A stretch of DNA of 64,000 bases from Bacteroidota bacterium (lineage in GTDB: Bacteria; Bacteroidota; Bacteroidia; Bacteroidales; NBLH01), in assembly GCA_025361565.1 (NCBI GenBank), contig JANYKN010000146.1, positions 52,619-116,618 on the forward strand, written 5' to 3'. A program made the translations under genes and the position numbers. Below the pieces are notes generated by a model. The model did not search any database. It worked only from the letters and a program-made list of their open reading frames with translations, and was not told the DNA's origin. Below, piece after piece: positions 1-9,444 of this stretch; the first letter of the stretch is position 1, and each line of letters begins with the position of its first letter.

Positions 1-169
1 GACACCTTGGATTTTGACCGACTTCCGCTCTCCACGAAGGACATTGCCAAATATCCAGGATGGATGGAACCGAAAAGGTCTTATTTCTGAAACGGGGAAT
101 AAAAAACTGGCTTTCTGGATATTAAAGAAATTTTATGATGAAATGGAATTGAAATATAAAAAGAATTAG
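1..169 (+). CDS. C-terminal end of a glycoside hydrolase family 2 enzyme (partial)
   Basis: The window opens inside this gene; the reading frame starts at base 2 and stops at TAG 167-169, giving about 55 residues. The peptide contains TPWILTDFRSPRR, then a QDGWNRKGL stretch and a final helix (KLAFWILKKFYDEM). This is the usual last segment of GH2 beta-glucuronidase and beta-galactosidase-like enzymes, where the end of the TIM barrel carries the W-x-x-x-DFRSPRR motif. GH2 enzymes in Bacteroidota are typically secreted or periplasmic and remove terminal sugars from polysaccharides, but neither the substrate nor a signal peptide can be judged from this fragment. The family is recognised by motif only; glucuronidase versus galactosidase cannot be decided. 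No terminator is visible in the 214 bases before the next gene. Confidence 0.75.
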   Translation, partial: TPWILTDFRSPRRTLPNIQDGWNRKGLISETGNKKLAFWILKKFYDEMELKYKKN

Positions 170-383
170 AAATTTCAATGCACAAACTTGGTTTATTGAA
201 TGAATTGTAAAAGTTTATATTTCCTTTTTAGATTACTCTTTTTGATTTAATCAAAATAATCTTAATTTTGAATATATATCAGCCATAGATTTATCTGATT
301 TACTGTGAATTGTATTCAAATGGCGATATGAAATATCGGTAAATTTCTTTAAAACTACTTTGTAATAAACAGAAACCATAGAA

Positions 384-1739
384 ATGGAATATGAGAAGCT
401 GATTATCAAATATAATAAAGGAAAGAAACACATCTTCCTATTTGTTTGTATATTCTCAATAATTGGTTATACAATTGATTATATTTCATTTAATCAAAAA
501 TATGGCAGTATTCAGAAAATTTATCACATTTTAAGCCTTTTAATTTGTGTGTTTGCCTTGGTTTTGTTTGTTATCAGAAAAGGAAAATCAATTGTGTTTA
601 TTTTTAATTTGATTGCTTATACGGCTATTATCAATATAGTTTTCTCCCATGTTTTTTTTAATTCTTTTTACGAATCCCAATTTGGAGGTGCGTCAAATAC
701 GCTTTCCCGCGATATTTTTTTTCTGATTTGTTATCTTGCATTGGCAGGTTTTATATCCAGTAAACGGCATATTGTAATTCAAGGTCTTATAATTATTCTG
801 CTAATTTCTTATTATCAATGGGGATTGAAATCAACATTTTTTATTGAAAATGGTCCAGTTTACATTTTGGTAACTATCGGATTTTGTCTAGTTATGTTTT
901 TCTTTACTTCAGTAGTTAAAGATTCTTTGTTTAATTTATCAGAGTCAAACCAAAAATTGATAGAATCCAATCATGAATTGAAATCTCAGCATGAAGAACT
1001 GGAAACAACCCTTAATTTGTTGCAAACAACCCAGAATCAATTGGTTCGTTCAGAAAAGATGGCTTCATTAGGAGTTCTTGCCGCTGGTGTGGCGCACGAA
1101 ATAAATAATCCGCTCAATTTTATTCAAGGTGGGGTTTATGGAATTGAGCAATATTTCGAAGAAAATCTTAGGGATCATTTGGATGAATTGGTACCGCTAG
1201 TTGCGGGAATTAAGGAAGGTGTAAAGCGATCATCCAGTATAGTTACAAGTCTCAATCTGTTTAGCCGACAGGGAACTTCGGACTTTGAAAAATGTGATAT
1301 CCATTCTATCATTGACAGTTGCCTGATTATGTTGTATAACCAGATAAAATTCAGGATTGAAATTATAAAAAACTATACAGAAGAATTATACTCCCTTATA
1401 GGTAATGAAGGGAAACTGCATCAGGTTTTTTTGAATATTCTTTCAAATTCAAGCCAGGCAATCGAAGAAAAAGGTAGCATTACCATTGCCACAGAAATAA
1501 AAGATAGCGAATTTGTTGTTTCCATTCGTGATACGGGTTGTGGCATCAGCGATGAAAACCTGGCTAAAGTTAGTGATCCATTTTTTACCACAAAAGAGGC
1601 GGGCAAAGGAGTTGGACTTGGCTTGTCGATTGTATATACAATTATTGGAGAGCACAATGGCTCAATTGAATATAAATCGGAACAAGGAAAATGGACAGAG
1701 GTTATTGTAAAATTACCGTTGGATAGTAAAATAATTTAG
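384..1739 (+). CDS. membrane sensor histidine kinase
   Basis: A 451-residue protein with about six hydrophobic segments (roughly residues 15-32, 47-64, 70-92, 111-126, 129-148 and 158-176) and very short loops, so the sensor is the membrane domain itself. A coiled-coil linker (185-225) follows. The HisKA box has the phospho-acceptor His238 in AAGVAHEINNPLNF. A HATPase domain follows with an N-box (NILSNSSQAI), G1 box DTGCGIS, F-box DPFFTTK and G2 box GVGLGLSI. This is a complete autokinase of the cyanobacterial/NtrB-like HisKA class. No receiver domain and no adjacent response regulator is present, so it is an orphan and its partner must be encoded elsewhere. The ATG at 384 has no clear Shine-Dalgarno sequence, as is usual in Bacteroidota. 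The stimulus is unknown. Confidence 0.9.
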   Translation: MEYEKLIIKYNKGKKHIFLFVCIFSIIGYTIDYISFNQKYGSIQKIYHILSLLICVFALVLFVIRKGKSIVFIFNLIAYTAIINIVFSHVFFNSFYESQFGGASNTLSRDIFFLICYLALAGFISSKRHIVIQGLIIILLISYYQWGLKSTFFIENGPVYILVTIGFCLVMFFFTSVVKDSLFNLSESNQKLIESNHELKSQHEELETTLNLLQTTQNQLVRSEKMASLGVLAAGVAHEINNPLNFIQGGVYGIEQYFEENLRDHLDELVPLVAGIKEGVKRSSSIVTSLNLFSRQGTSDFEKCDIHSIIDSCLIMLYNQIKFRIEIIKNYTEELYSLIGNEGKLHQVFLNILSNSSQAIEEKGSITIATEIKDSEFVVSIRDTGCGISDENLAKVSDPFFTTKEAGKGVGLGLSIVYTIIGEHNGSIEYKSEQGKWTEVIVKLPLDSKII

Positions 1740-1751
1740 TGCCAAATTCAA

Positions 1752-1970
1752 TCAATTTATGATTAATCTAACCAAGATTGGAATACCAAAAATTGCAGCT
1801 AGAGTTATGTAAGCATAAGGGCTTGCAAAATTAAATGTCCAACCCATTGATGTATAAAGTTTTGGAACCATCAGCCGTGGATCTTTTCTGTTAAAATAAA
1901 ATAAGCCTTTCCAGTTACCAGGATCTTTACTCATTGCATCAAGCATTTGTTTTTCTAATTTTGTTTTCAT
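1752..1970 (-). CDS. DUF5808-family small membrane protein
   Basis: A 72-residue protein. The middle reads WKGLFYFNRKDPRLMVPK and then GWTFNFASP, the hallmark of DUF5808 (a W..G..Y.NP.DPR..VPKR..GWT.NF pattern), followed by one hydrophobic helix (about 52-70) that probably anchors it in the inner membrane. DUF5808 has no established function and often occurs as a tail of larger membrane proteins or alone, as here. Its 3' end faces the histidine kinase and only 12 bases separate the two stop codons. It lies downstream of the efflux operon on the same strand, 84 bases after the TolC-like gene would begin its own leader, but no cotranscription is implied because the TolC gene ends at 2054 and this gene starts at 1970. 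The family match is by eye. Confidence 0.7.
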   Translation of the reverse strand: MKTKLEKQMLDAMSKDPGNWKGLFYFNRKDPRLMVPKLYTSMGWTFNFASPYAYITLAAIFGIPILVRLIIN

Positions 1971-2053
1971 TATGTTGAAATTTAATGAATTAGATGTCGT
2001 TTAAATCAATAAATAAAATTGTACTTTGAGGAATTAAAATTACTAAATTTCCA

Positions 2054-3373
2054 TTAAAACTTCAATCCACCGCTAATTTGGAGTAATTGTATTTCGGCAA
2101 TTTTTGCATAATATTGGGCAAAGAGCAACCGGTTTTCTGCATCAAATTCCTTTCGCTGTATTTCCCTGAAATCTATTTCATTGATAGAACCTAGTTTGTA
2201 CAACTCTATTGCAAACTGAAGGTTTTTGCGTGCATTTACCAGATTTTCAGATTCGAGTTTAATTTGCTTTAAGTCACTCGAATAATCGTTGTAGTTTTGA
2301 TACAAATCCGATTTGATGTTATTCATTTCACTTTCTTCTTCCAATTGTGCCGATTGGTATTCAACTTTACCAATTTGCCGTTTCCTATTATCATTAAAAC
2401 CGTTAAAAATATTGTAACTGAGCCTTAGTCCTATGTTTGGTCCAAAATTTTGGCTCAACTCCAGTGAGCCTGAAGAATAATGAGAGTGATAATACTCATA
2501 ATCGGCATAAAGCGATAAGGTGGGCAGAAAATTACTTCTGTTTTCTTTTAACGCAAGTTCTTTTATCTGAACATTGCTTTTGGCAAGCAACAGAGATTTG
2601 TTTTGTTCAGTCAGCGATTTCTCCAGTTCGGAATAATTAAGTTCTGGAGCCATTTCCATTTCGGTATCCACAGTAAATTGAACCTCTGGTAAACGCCCAA
2701 TTATTCGGTTTATATCTGCTTTTAAATTAACAATTCGGGTTTCCTCCTTTAGCAGCATGGAGCTATCGTTGCTCAAATCGAGGCTGGCTTGGATTCTATC
2801 AATTTCGGAAGCAGCACCCAACCTAAACTTTTTTTCGGCCAAATCTAAACGAAACCGACTGATTCCAAGGGTATATTTTAGAACTTCGGCCAGTTTTTGT
2901 TCCTGCACCAATGCATAATAATTAGAAGCCAACTGGATATAAACATTTTCAGTTTCAAGCTGCAATTGGATGTTTCCGAATTTTTCGAGTTCGCTCAAAC
3001 GGCTTTTGGTCACAAACATTTTAGAGCCATCGAACAGTGTCCAGTTCAGTTGAACCAATGCGTCGATCATATTATTGCGCACGCCATTGTTTATATCGTC
3101 AGTTCCATCAAAATAAGTTGTTTTATTATCGGTAGTGGAATAGTTATTTGCAGCACTTGCGCCAACGACTGGCAAAAAACCGGCATTTCCTAATGTATTG
3201 TTTAGCTTGCTGATTTCTGTGTTGCTTTTGGTAATTAAAATACCATAGTTATTTTGCATTGCGATAGTGAGCAAGTCGATAAATTGCACGGTATCATTTG
3301 TTTGGGCATTTAAACCGACCGGTATTTTCAGAAATAATAGAAATAGAAAACTTGAAGAGATGATTCGTTTCAT
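2054..3373 (-). CDS. TolC-family outer-membrane efflux channel
   Basis: A 439-residue protein with an N-terminal signal peptide ending near GLNAQ (about residue 23). Two homologous halves of long alpha-helices follow (heptad-rich around 55-210 and 260-420), containing the family features of alternating NYGI/TKSN helices and barrel strands such as VQLNWTLFDGS and LRLSYNIFNGF. It forms the outer-membrane exit duct of a tripartite efflux system. It is the third gene of the operon, 27 bases downstream of the RND pump, which is the usual order (adaptor, pump, channel) in Bacteroidota. The C-terminus is near the stop at 2054 with no extra domain. Substrates cannot be inferred from the sequence. Confidence 0.92.
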   Translation of the reverse strand: MKRIISSSFLFLLFLKIPVGLNAQTNDTVQFIDLLTIAMQNNYGILITKSNTEISKLNNTLGNAGFLPVVGASAANNYSTTDNKTTYFDGTDDINNGVRNNMIDALVQLNWTLFDGSKMFVTKSRLSELEKFGNIQLQLETENVYIQLASNYYALVQEQKLAEVLKYTLGISRFRLDLAEKKFRLGAASEIDRIQASLDLSNDSSMLLKEETRIVNLKADINRIIGRLPEVQFTVDTEMEMAPELNYSELEKSLTEQNKSLLLAKSNVQIKELALKENRSNFLPTLSLYADYEYYHSHYSSGSLELSQNFGPNIGLRLSYNIFNGFNDNRKRQIGKVEYQSAQLEEESEMNNIKSDLYQNYNDYSSDLKQIKLESENLVNARKNLQFAIELYKLGSINEIDFREIQRKEFDAENRLLFAQYYAKIAEIQLLQISGGLKF

Positions 3374-3400
3374 GTAAATGTCTTTTTATATGCTTAATTT

Positions 3401-6400
3401 TTAATTAACCTCCTGCATTGCATGAATTCTTTTCTCACTATGCACCTTTTCTGCTTTTCCCCTTACTTTCTTTGAAGTCAAATAAATATACAATGCAGGA
3501 ATAACAAAAAGTGTTAGCACCAGCGAAAAAGTTAAGCCACCGATAATAACGATTCCCAAGGGAATACGGCTGGTTGATGCACCTCCCAATGCCATGGCTA
3601 TTGGAACTGCACCAAGAACGGTGGCCAAACTAGTCATTAAAATTGGGCGGAAACGCTGAGTAGCTGCATCAATTACGGCTTCCCGAATGGTTAATCCATC
3701 CGCTTTTCTTTGGTTGGCAAATTCAACAATCAAGATACCGTTTTTGGTTACAATACCAACCAGTACAATTATTCCAATTTCGCTGAAAATATTCATTGTT
3801 GCTCCGTAAAGCCAAATTGACAACACTGCTCCTGCAAGTGCAAGTGGCACCGTTAACATAATTATCAACGGATCCGAAAAACTTTCGAATTGTGCAGCTA
3901 AAACCAAATAAATTAGAACCAAAGCCAGTAAGAATGCAAAAATAAGACTGCTTGAACTTTCGGCAAATTCTTTTGAAACTCCTGATAATGTTGTACTAAA
4001 AGTATCGTTAAGTACCTCTGCTTTGATTTTATCCATTGCCTGAATGCCTTGTCCGAGTGATACACCTTTGGCCAGGCCCGCTGAAATTGTAGCCGAAACA
4101 TATCGATCATATCGATAAAGTTGTGGCGGTGTGCTTTCGTATGTTAATTTTACAAGATTGTCCAGCTGAACGGTTTCACCCTTATTGTTTTTAACCGCAA
4201 TGGTCTTTAAATCAAGCGGCTCATTTCGGTTAAATAGTTCGGCCTGACCAATAACCTGATATTGCTTACCATCCAGGATAAAATATCCGTAACGTTGTCC
4301 GCCAAAAAATAGTTGTATAGTTTCGGCAATATCCCTTACCGAAACCCCCATTTCCCGTGCTTTATTTCTGTCAATTTCAACCCTGAGTTCAGGTTTGTTA
4401 AACTTCAGGTTCAAATCTACAACTGAAAAGGCAGGATTGTTCTGGGCTTTGTCCATAAATTTGGGAATAGCTTCTTTTAACGCTTCAAAATTCGGAGCCA
4501 GAATTACGTATTGAACAGGTAATCCGCCACCAGTGCTACTACTTATGGTTTGATCCTGAATTACGAATGAACTGGCAAAATTCATTTTTCTAACAATTGC
4601 AGTTAATTCATCCGCAAGCTGAGATTGCGACTTTTTTCTTTCTGATGGCGGTATTAGAGTGATACGGTTCATTCCGCTATTGGTTGATGACGAAGAACCA
4701 AATCCCGGTGCTGTAATACTTAAAAGCGCATCCTTTTCGGGCAAAGAATCAAGAATCGTTGCAATTTGTAATACATATTCGTCCATTTTGGTATATGAAA
4801 CCCCTTCTGGAGCAGTTGACATAATTCTGAGACGGCTTTTATCTTCCATTGGTGCCAGTTCCGAAGGAATGTCTTTTCCAATAAAGAAAATGATAAAACC
4901 GGAAACTACCATTATCACAACGGCAATCCACGAGCGATTGATGTATTTATCTAATGTTTTGTTATAAGTGCTAATCATTCCTTCGAAAAATGGCTCCGTT
5001 TTTCTGAAAAGCCAGTTTTGTCGTTCGCGACGTTTCAAAATCCTTGCACTCATCATAGGCGTAAGCGTAAGCGAAACAACTGCCGAAACTATAACCGAAC
5101 CTGCCACCACTATTCCGAATTCCCTGAAAAGCCTTCCGGTTAAACCGCTTAAAAATATAATGGGTAGAAATACTGCCGAAAGTGTTATGGTTGTTGAAAT
5201 GATTGCAAATACAATTTCTTTTGATCCTATATGAGCCGCTTCAAAGGGTTGCATTCCCTTTTCCACTTTCGAATAGATATTTTCCATTACCACAATGGCA
5301 TCATCAACTACAATTCCTGTTGCTAAAACGATTCCAAGCAAAGAAAGAATATTGATTGAAAAATCGGAAACATACATAATAAAAAAAGTGCTTATCAGTG
5401 ATATTGGAATGGCTATAATGGGTATCATGGTAGTCCGCCAGTCACGTAGAAACATGAAAATAACCAATGCTACCAGTATAAAGGCCAGCAGGATGGTTTC
5501 CTGTACCTCGGTGATAGCTTTTCGAATGGTTTTGGTTGTATCCTGTGCAATTCCAATTTTGATATCGGCAGGCAAATCTTTTTTAATCTGTTCAACGCGC
5601 CTAAAGGCTTCATCCACAATTTCAATGTAATTTGCACCAGGCTGTGGTGTTAGCGCAACTCCAACCATTGGAATTTTGCCATTTCCACGTAAAATTGTAC
5701 GTTCATTTTCAGGCGACAAACGAGCTTTCCCAACATCTTTAAAACGTATAAGTGCACCATCCTGCTCGGAAAGAATCATATTGTCAAAATCATCTTCAGA
5801 AGTCAGACGGCCCATGGTTCTAATGGTCAATTCGTTTGTTAAGCCTTCAATTCTTCCTGCCGGAACCTCCACGTTTTCACGAAGCAATGCGGTGCGCACA
5901 TCAAGTGGGGTTAAATGATAGGCAGCCAGTTTAATGGGATCAAACTCAAGTTTCATCGCATATTTTTTCTCGCCCCATATTCTTATTTCGCTTACTCCAT
6001 CTATTGTTTGAAGCCTTTCTTTAAAATTACGGATTGCAAAATCGGTTAATTCAATCAAGTTTCTTTTATCGCTTTGCACCGTAATGGATAAAACAGTTTC
6101 GGCATTGGCGTCCGATTTATTCACTACTGGAGGATCTGCATCAGGAGGTAAACTGCGGATAGCACGCGAAACTTTGTCACGTACATCATTTGCAGCCCTT
6201 TCCATATCAATTCCCAGGTTAAATTCTACAGTTATGTTGCTTCTTCCATCAGAACTAACAGAACTTAAGCTGCGAACTCCTGAAATACTGCTTATAGATT
6301 CTTCAAGTGGTTCGGTAATTTGTGATTCTATTACTTCCGCATTAGCTCCTGTATATGAAGTTGATACTGTAATAATTGGAGGATCTACACTTGGATATTC

Positions 6401-6505
6401 CCTGACTCCAAGAAAAGTAAAACCAATAATCCCAAAAAGTACAATGGTTATCGAAACCACTGTGGAAAGTACGGGACGGTTAATAAATAATGAAGAAATA
6501 TTCAT
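3401..6505 (-). CDS. RND efflux pump, HAE1 (AcrB) family
   Basis: A 1034-residue inner-membrane proton antiporter, the usual length for AcrB-like pumps. TM1 is at residues 10-30, followed by the first large periplasmic porter loop and TM2-TM6 around 335-490. The proton-relay pair Asp-Asp lies in the TM4 motif ATGIVVDDAIVVMENI, and the matching lysine is present in GIVTKNGILIVEFANQ near the C-terminus. Two repeats of the porter and docking domains are intact. The relay residues point to drug or hydrophobic-compound export rather than a heavy-metal (HME) pump, but the substrate is not predictable. It starts 15 bases after the adaptor gene stop. The large open frames on the opposite strand are shadows caused by codon composition. 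Confidence 0.95.
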   Translation of the reverse strand: MNISSLFINRPVLSTVVSITIVLFGIIGFTFLGVREYPSVDPPIITVSTSYTGANAEVIESQITEPLEESISSISGVRSLSSVSSDGRSNITVEFNLGIDMERAANDVRDKVSRAIRSLPPDADPPVVNKSDANAETVLSITVQSDKRNLIELTDFAIRNFKERLQTIDGVSEIRIWGEKKYAMKLEFDPIKLAAYHLTPLDVRTALLRENVEVPAGRIEGLTNELTIRTMGRLTSEDDFDNMILSEQDGALIRFKDVGKARLSPENERTILRGNGKIPMVGVALTPQPGANYIEIVDEAFRRVEQIKKDLPADIKIGIAQDTTKTIRKAITEVQETILLAFILVALVIFMFLRDWRTTMIPIIAIPISLISTFFIMYVSDFSINILSLLGIVLATGIVVDDAIVVMENIYSKVEKGMQPFEAAHIGSKEIVFAIISTTITLSAVFLPIIFLSGLTGRLFREFGIVVAGSVIVSAVVSLTLTPMMSARILKRRERQNWLFRKTEPFFEGMISTYNKTLDKYINRSWIAVVIMVVSGFIIFFIGKDIPSELAPMEDKSRLRIMSTAPEGVSYTKMDEYVLQIATILDSLPEKDALLSITAPGFGSSSSTNSGMNRITLIPPSERKKSQSQLADELTAIVRKMNFASSFVIQDQTISSSTGGGLPVQYVILAPNFEALKEAIPKFMDKAQNNPAFSVVDLNLKFNKPELRVEIDRNKAREMGVSVRDIAETIQLFFGGQRYGYFILDGKQYQVIGQAELFNRNEPLDLKTIAVKNNKGETVQLDNLVKLTYESTPPQLYRYDRYVSATISAGLAKGVSLGQGIQAMDKIKAEVLNDTFSTTLSGVSKEFAESSSSLIFAFLLALVLIYLVLAAQFESFSDPLIIMLTVPLALAGAVLSIWLYGATMNIFSEIGIIVLVGIVTKNGILIVEFANQRKADGLTIREAVIDAATQRFRPILMTSLATVLGAVPIAMALGGASTSRIPLGIVIIGGLTFSLVLTLFVIPALYIYLTSKKVRGKAEKVHSEKRIHAMQEVN

Positions 6506-6519
6506 TTTAAATTCTATTA

Positions 6520-7560
6520 TTACTCTTTAATAATCTTTTTAACGATAACAGGCATCTTATCTTTAAGAGCCAGCAGCCCTGTTGATGCAATGGTGTCACC
6601 TTCAGAAATTCCGGAAATTATTTGTATCTGATCTGCTGTACGAATTCCGGTTTCTACTTGAACCAAACTGGCAAAATTATTCTTTATGACATATAAATTC
6701 TGGCCATTCATTAATGGAACCAAACAATAGGTGGGTATCATCATTGCTTTGTTTATTTTTTCGAGTTGAATTTTTAAATCTGCAAAAGCACCCGGAATAA
6801 CTTCAGCTTTTGGATTGGCCATAATTGCACGAATAGTCAGTGAACGAGATTCTTGAGTAATCTGTGCCTGAAAAGCATAAACTTTTGCCTGATATGTTTT
6901 TGAACTGCCAACAATGTTAAAATCAACGGGCATTCCATCATGAATATAAGTTGCGTATTTTTCAGGTACATTGAACTCAATTTTAAGTGGATCGAGCTGG
7001 ACCAATGATGAAATTGTTGTTCCCACTGAAACATAAGCGCCTTCACTAACACTGCGTAGGCCAATAGTTCCGTCAAAAGGAGCAACAATCCTTGATTTTC
7101 TGATTTTTGAATTGGTTAAATCGATATCGGCTTTTGTGGTTTCTAAATCGGTATAAGCTTCATCATATTCCACTTTCGAAATTCCATTGATGGCCAAAAG
7201 TTCCTTTTTCCGGGCCTCTGTTTCTTCAGCAAGTTTCAGTTGTGCCTGAAGTTTTCGCAGTTGCGCCTGCAATTCCGAATCATCTATTTGCACTAATATG
7301 GTACCTTTTCTCACCAATTTCCCTTCTGAAATATTTAGCCTGTCAATTCTTCCAGCCACTTCGCATTTTAACTCAATCATTTCGCCAGGTTGAATGTTTC
7401 CCGTGGTTTTAATAATATTGTCAAGCTCTTGTGCTTTTACTTTATATGCTTCAATTTCAATTGCCGGTTTTTTAACATCACCTTCATTCTTTGTTTCTTT
7501 TTTGCACGAAAATGAAAGTATTCCAATTGCCAACAGTATTAAAGTTTTTGTTTTTTTCAT
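6520..7560 (-). CDS. RND efflux periplasmic adaptor (membrane fusion protein), lipoprotein
   Basis: The start is placed at the ATG whose complement is 7558-7560, because the product then begins with MKKTKTLILLAIGILSFSCK, a clean lipoprotein signal peptide with lipobox LSFS-C. The frame extends 17 codons further upstream but those residues do not look like a signal. The mature 346-residue protein has the adaptor layout: a barrel strand, a biotinyl-lipoyl half (GNIQPGEMIELKCEVAGRI), an alpha-helical hairpin (about 115-165), the second lipoyl half (SRIVAPFDGTIGLRSVSEG), then the beta-barrel and membrane-proximal domains. It bridges the RND pump and the TolC channel encoded immediately downstream. 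It is the first gene of the operon, with a candidate promoter at 7643-7650. Confidence 0.92.
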   Translation of the reverse strand: MKKTKTLILLAIGILSFSCKKETKNEGDVKKPAIEIEAYKVKAQELDNIIKTTGNIQPGEMIELKCEVAGRIDRLNISEGKLVRKGTILVQIDDSELQAQLRKLQAQLKLAEETEARKKELLAINGISKVEYDEAYTDLETTKADIDLTNSKIRKSRIVAPFDGTIGLRSVSEGAYVSVGTTISSLVQLDPLKIEFNVPEKYATYIHDGMPVDFNIVGSSKTYQAKVYAFQAQITQESRSLTIRAIMANPKAEVIPGAFADLKIQLEKINKAMMIPTYCLVPLMNGQNLYVIKNNFASLVQVETGIRTADQIQIISGISEGDTIASTGLLALKDKMPVIVKKIIKE

Positions 7561-8022
7561 ATTTATTGTTGTTGCTGTATCAAAAGTTTGATGAATGAAT
7601 TGTAAACACAAAATGATTTTAGCCAGATTTTATTCTGGTTTGCAAAAGTACTAGTTGATGGTCAAATAATTTGTATAATATTAAAAAACGTTTCTAAATT
7701 ACTTTAAAATTTAATCTGTTCCCAAAACCCCCAAATTTTATCATTGAACTTCAACACCTTCTATTTTAAAGGTAATATGCTAAAAATAAGAATTATAGAA
7801 ATGTTCCTTTTGGAAAACTCAGGGCTAAAATAACTTATTGAAATGGGATCGATATAAAATTTCAGCTATTTTCTTCGACACGCTATTTGTTCAAAACTTG
7901 CGGAGCTCAATCTAATTTTATAAGCAAAATATGATTTGAAATTGCTTGGATTTTTAAGTTTGATATATGAAAGAATTTTGTGTGATTAATGAAAGAAATT
8001 GAAATTGCACCATGTCCAATTT
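7561..8022. other. intergenic region upstream of the efflux operon
   Basis: About 460 bases without a coding region. Apart from the candidate -7 element at 7643-7650, no gene, hairpin or repeat that can be supported was seen. The unknown lipoprotein gene ends at 8023, and no convincing terminator follows it. Confidence 0.5.
7643..7650 (-). promoter_or_regulatory. candidate -7 promoter element for the efflux operon
   Basis: Read on the minus strand the bases are TACTTTTG, an exact match to the Bacteroidota -7 consensus TAnnTTTG, about 82 bases upstream of the adaptor ATG. No TTTG at the ideal 19-20 base spacing is visible upstream, so this is a half-supported promoter. No TetR/AraR-type operator palindrome was recognised near it. 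Confidence 0.45.
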
Positions 8023-9105
8023 TTATTTTCGCCCTCTAACAACAACACCAAAAACCAAACCAGCTATTAATAATGCTAGCGATACAGCACCCACCACAAA
8101 TGCCCATCTATTGATAATTCTCGATGTTACAATGATTTCGTAATCGTTGAAAAAACATTTCATAGGAGTAAATTCCCATTGTATTTTATTTCCAATCAAT
8201 GATTTACAATTGGTATTGATTATTAGTCCAGGCATTACTACTGAATTTTTAACAGTGTCAGCCGCAAATCGATAAAGCCAACCTAATTTAAATCCCTTTT
8301 CTAAATATTTATTAAACACTTGGCTGTGAGTAGTGTCTAGCTGTTCGAAACCCTTTGTATTAAAACAGATTGAGCATATTTTTAGCATAGAATCTACATC
8401 AAATAAAACATTGGAGATGTCTTCTTCTTTAAATTTTATGTAATTACGGATTGTATCCTTTTTGGCTTTTATAGATTGATAATTAATTGCAGGATTTCCT
8501 ATTAAATGCGCATTTTCTGACAATGTATGGATAAACTCCTCGTATATGCTTACCTGCGCCCATGCGAAAGCTTTACTCATAATCTGATCCTTGATTTTTT
8601 CAATTTCGTCACTGTCTCTTCCGGCCAGATATTTTGTAGGTTCGTCGGTTATCAGCAAAAGTTCATCACTTGATAAGTAATCGGAAACAGGAATCAGTTC
8701 AAATGGATTTATTTTAGAATAAGTCTCTTTATAACTTAAATGGGTGTAAAACCATCTGAATTTTTTTTCAAGATTAAACGAATGTTTCAACTTTGATAGA
8801 GGAACACTATCATTGGGAGTTTCGGCATTCAACTCATTTACATTATTAAATTGTTTGCTTGCTTTTATTTGAAATGGATTCCTTTCATCATTTGTTTTAC
8901 TTATGTTTTTTTTCCAACTAGAATCAATCAATACTGGAAATACCTGAGCCGCTAAAATCGATGAATCTCCGGTTACAGACATCGTCCGATAGCATGAGCC
9001 ATCCTTAAAAACCTCTGTGTTATTTACATAAACTTTATTTTTGCACGACATTGGAATAGTTGTCATCAGAAAGATGATTGAGCAATTTCGCAAAGTGGTT
9101 TTCAT
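8023..9105 (-). CDS. unknown lipoprotein with a C-terminal membrane anchor
   Basis: This 360-residue protein is not recognised. The N-terminus is a lipoprotein signal peptide (lipobox near IPMS-C at residue 21). A segment reading VFKDGSCYRTMSV follows, then a charged, mostly helical body (about 40-325) without cysteine-rich or catalytic motifs. The end is one strong hydrophobic helix, LALLIAGLVFGVVV, followed by RGRK. A lipid anchor at one end and a transmembrane helix with a positive cytosolic tail at the other would hold both ends in the inner membrane with a periplasmic loop of some 300 residues. The gene stands alone; a TAATTTTG promoter-like element lies 30 bases upstream. Function unknown. 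Confidence 0.75.
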   Translation of the reverse strand: MKTTLRNCSIIFLMTTIPMSCKNKVYVNNTEVFKDGSCYRTMSVTGDSSILAAQVFPVLIDSSWKKNISKTNDERNPFQIKASKQFNNVNELNAETPNDSVPLSKLKHSFNLEKKFRWFYTHLSYKETYSKINPFELIPVSDYLSSDELLLITDEPTKYLAGRDSDEIEKIKDQIMSKAFAWAQVSIYEEFIHTLSENAHLIGNPAINYQSIKAKKDTIRNYIKFKEEDISNVLFDVDSMLKICSICFNTKGFEQLDTTHSQVFNKYLEKGFKLGWLYRFAADTVKNSVVMPGLIINTNCKSLIGNKIQWEFTPMKCFFNDYEIIVTSRIINRWAFVVGAVSLALLIAGLVFGVVVRGRK

Positions 9106-9134
9106 AATCTTTAATTTTTTAACAAATCTTCATA

Positions 9135-9142
9135 CAAAATTA
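9135..9142 (-). promoter_or_regulatory. candidate -7 element for the 8023-9105 lipoprotein gene
   Basis: On the minus strand the bases are TAATTTTG, matching TAnnTTTG, 30 bases before the ATG. The -33 box is not evident at the expected distance, so support is partial. Confidence 0.4.
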
Positions 9143-9349
9143 CACCTGAAATTTGTAATTGCGTTATTCATTGTCATCATATTGCTTGTCAAAGTATTTT
9201 TAGAATTAATTTATGAATGATTGGCGGGTAAAGTGAATGCTAAATTGCATTTCCATTTTGAATGGAATAAGAAATCACAAACAAATAAACACTTAACATT
9301 TGTATCAGATTTAAACTAAGTAAAAGTGAAAACGTATTACACTTAATAA

Positions 9350-9379
9350 TTTGAAAATTAAAACTAATATTTACCTTTG
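9350..9379 (+). promoter_or_regulatory. promoter of the acyltransferase gene
   Basis: TTTG at 9350-9353 and TACCTTTG at 9372-9379 are separated by 18 bases, close to the Bacteroidota -33/-7 consensus and spacing. Transcription would begin near 9386, leaving a leader of about 60 bases before the ATG at 9445. Confidence 0.6.
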
Positions 9380-9444
9380 CGGGCTGAAAAACCTTTTATA
9401 AGGCAGGATTCACAGATTTAGGCATACAAAATCACTTTCCAATT

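Noticed and set aside
251..433. 60-codon minus-strand frame before the histidine kinase
   Set aside because: It overlaps the kinase start on the other strand and lies in AT-rich DNA; its hydrophobic look comes from the composition.
4659..6530. Long open frames on the plus strand opposite the RND pump gene
   Set aside because: They are antisense shadows; the minus-strand frame encodes an unmistakable RND protein across its full length.
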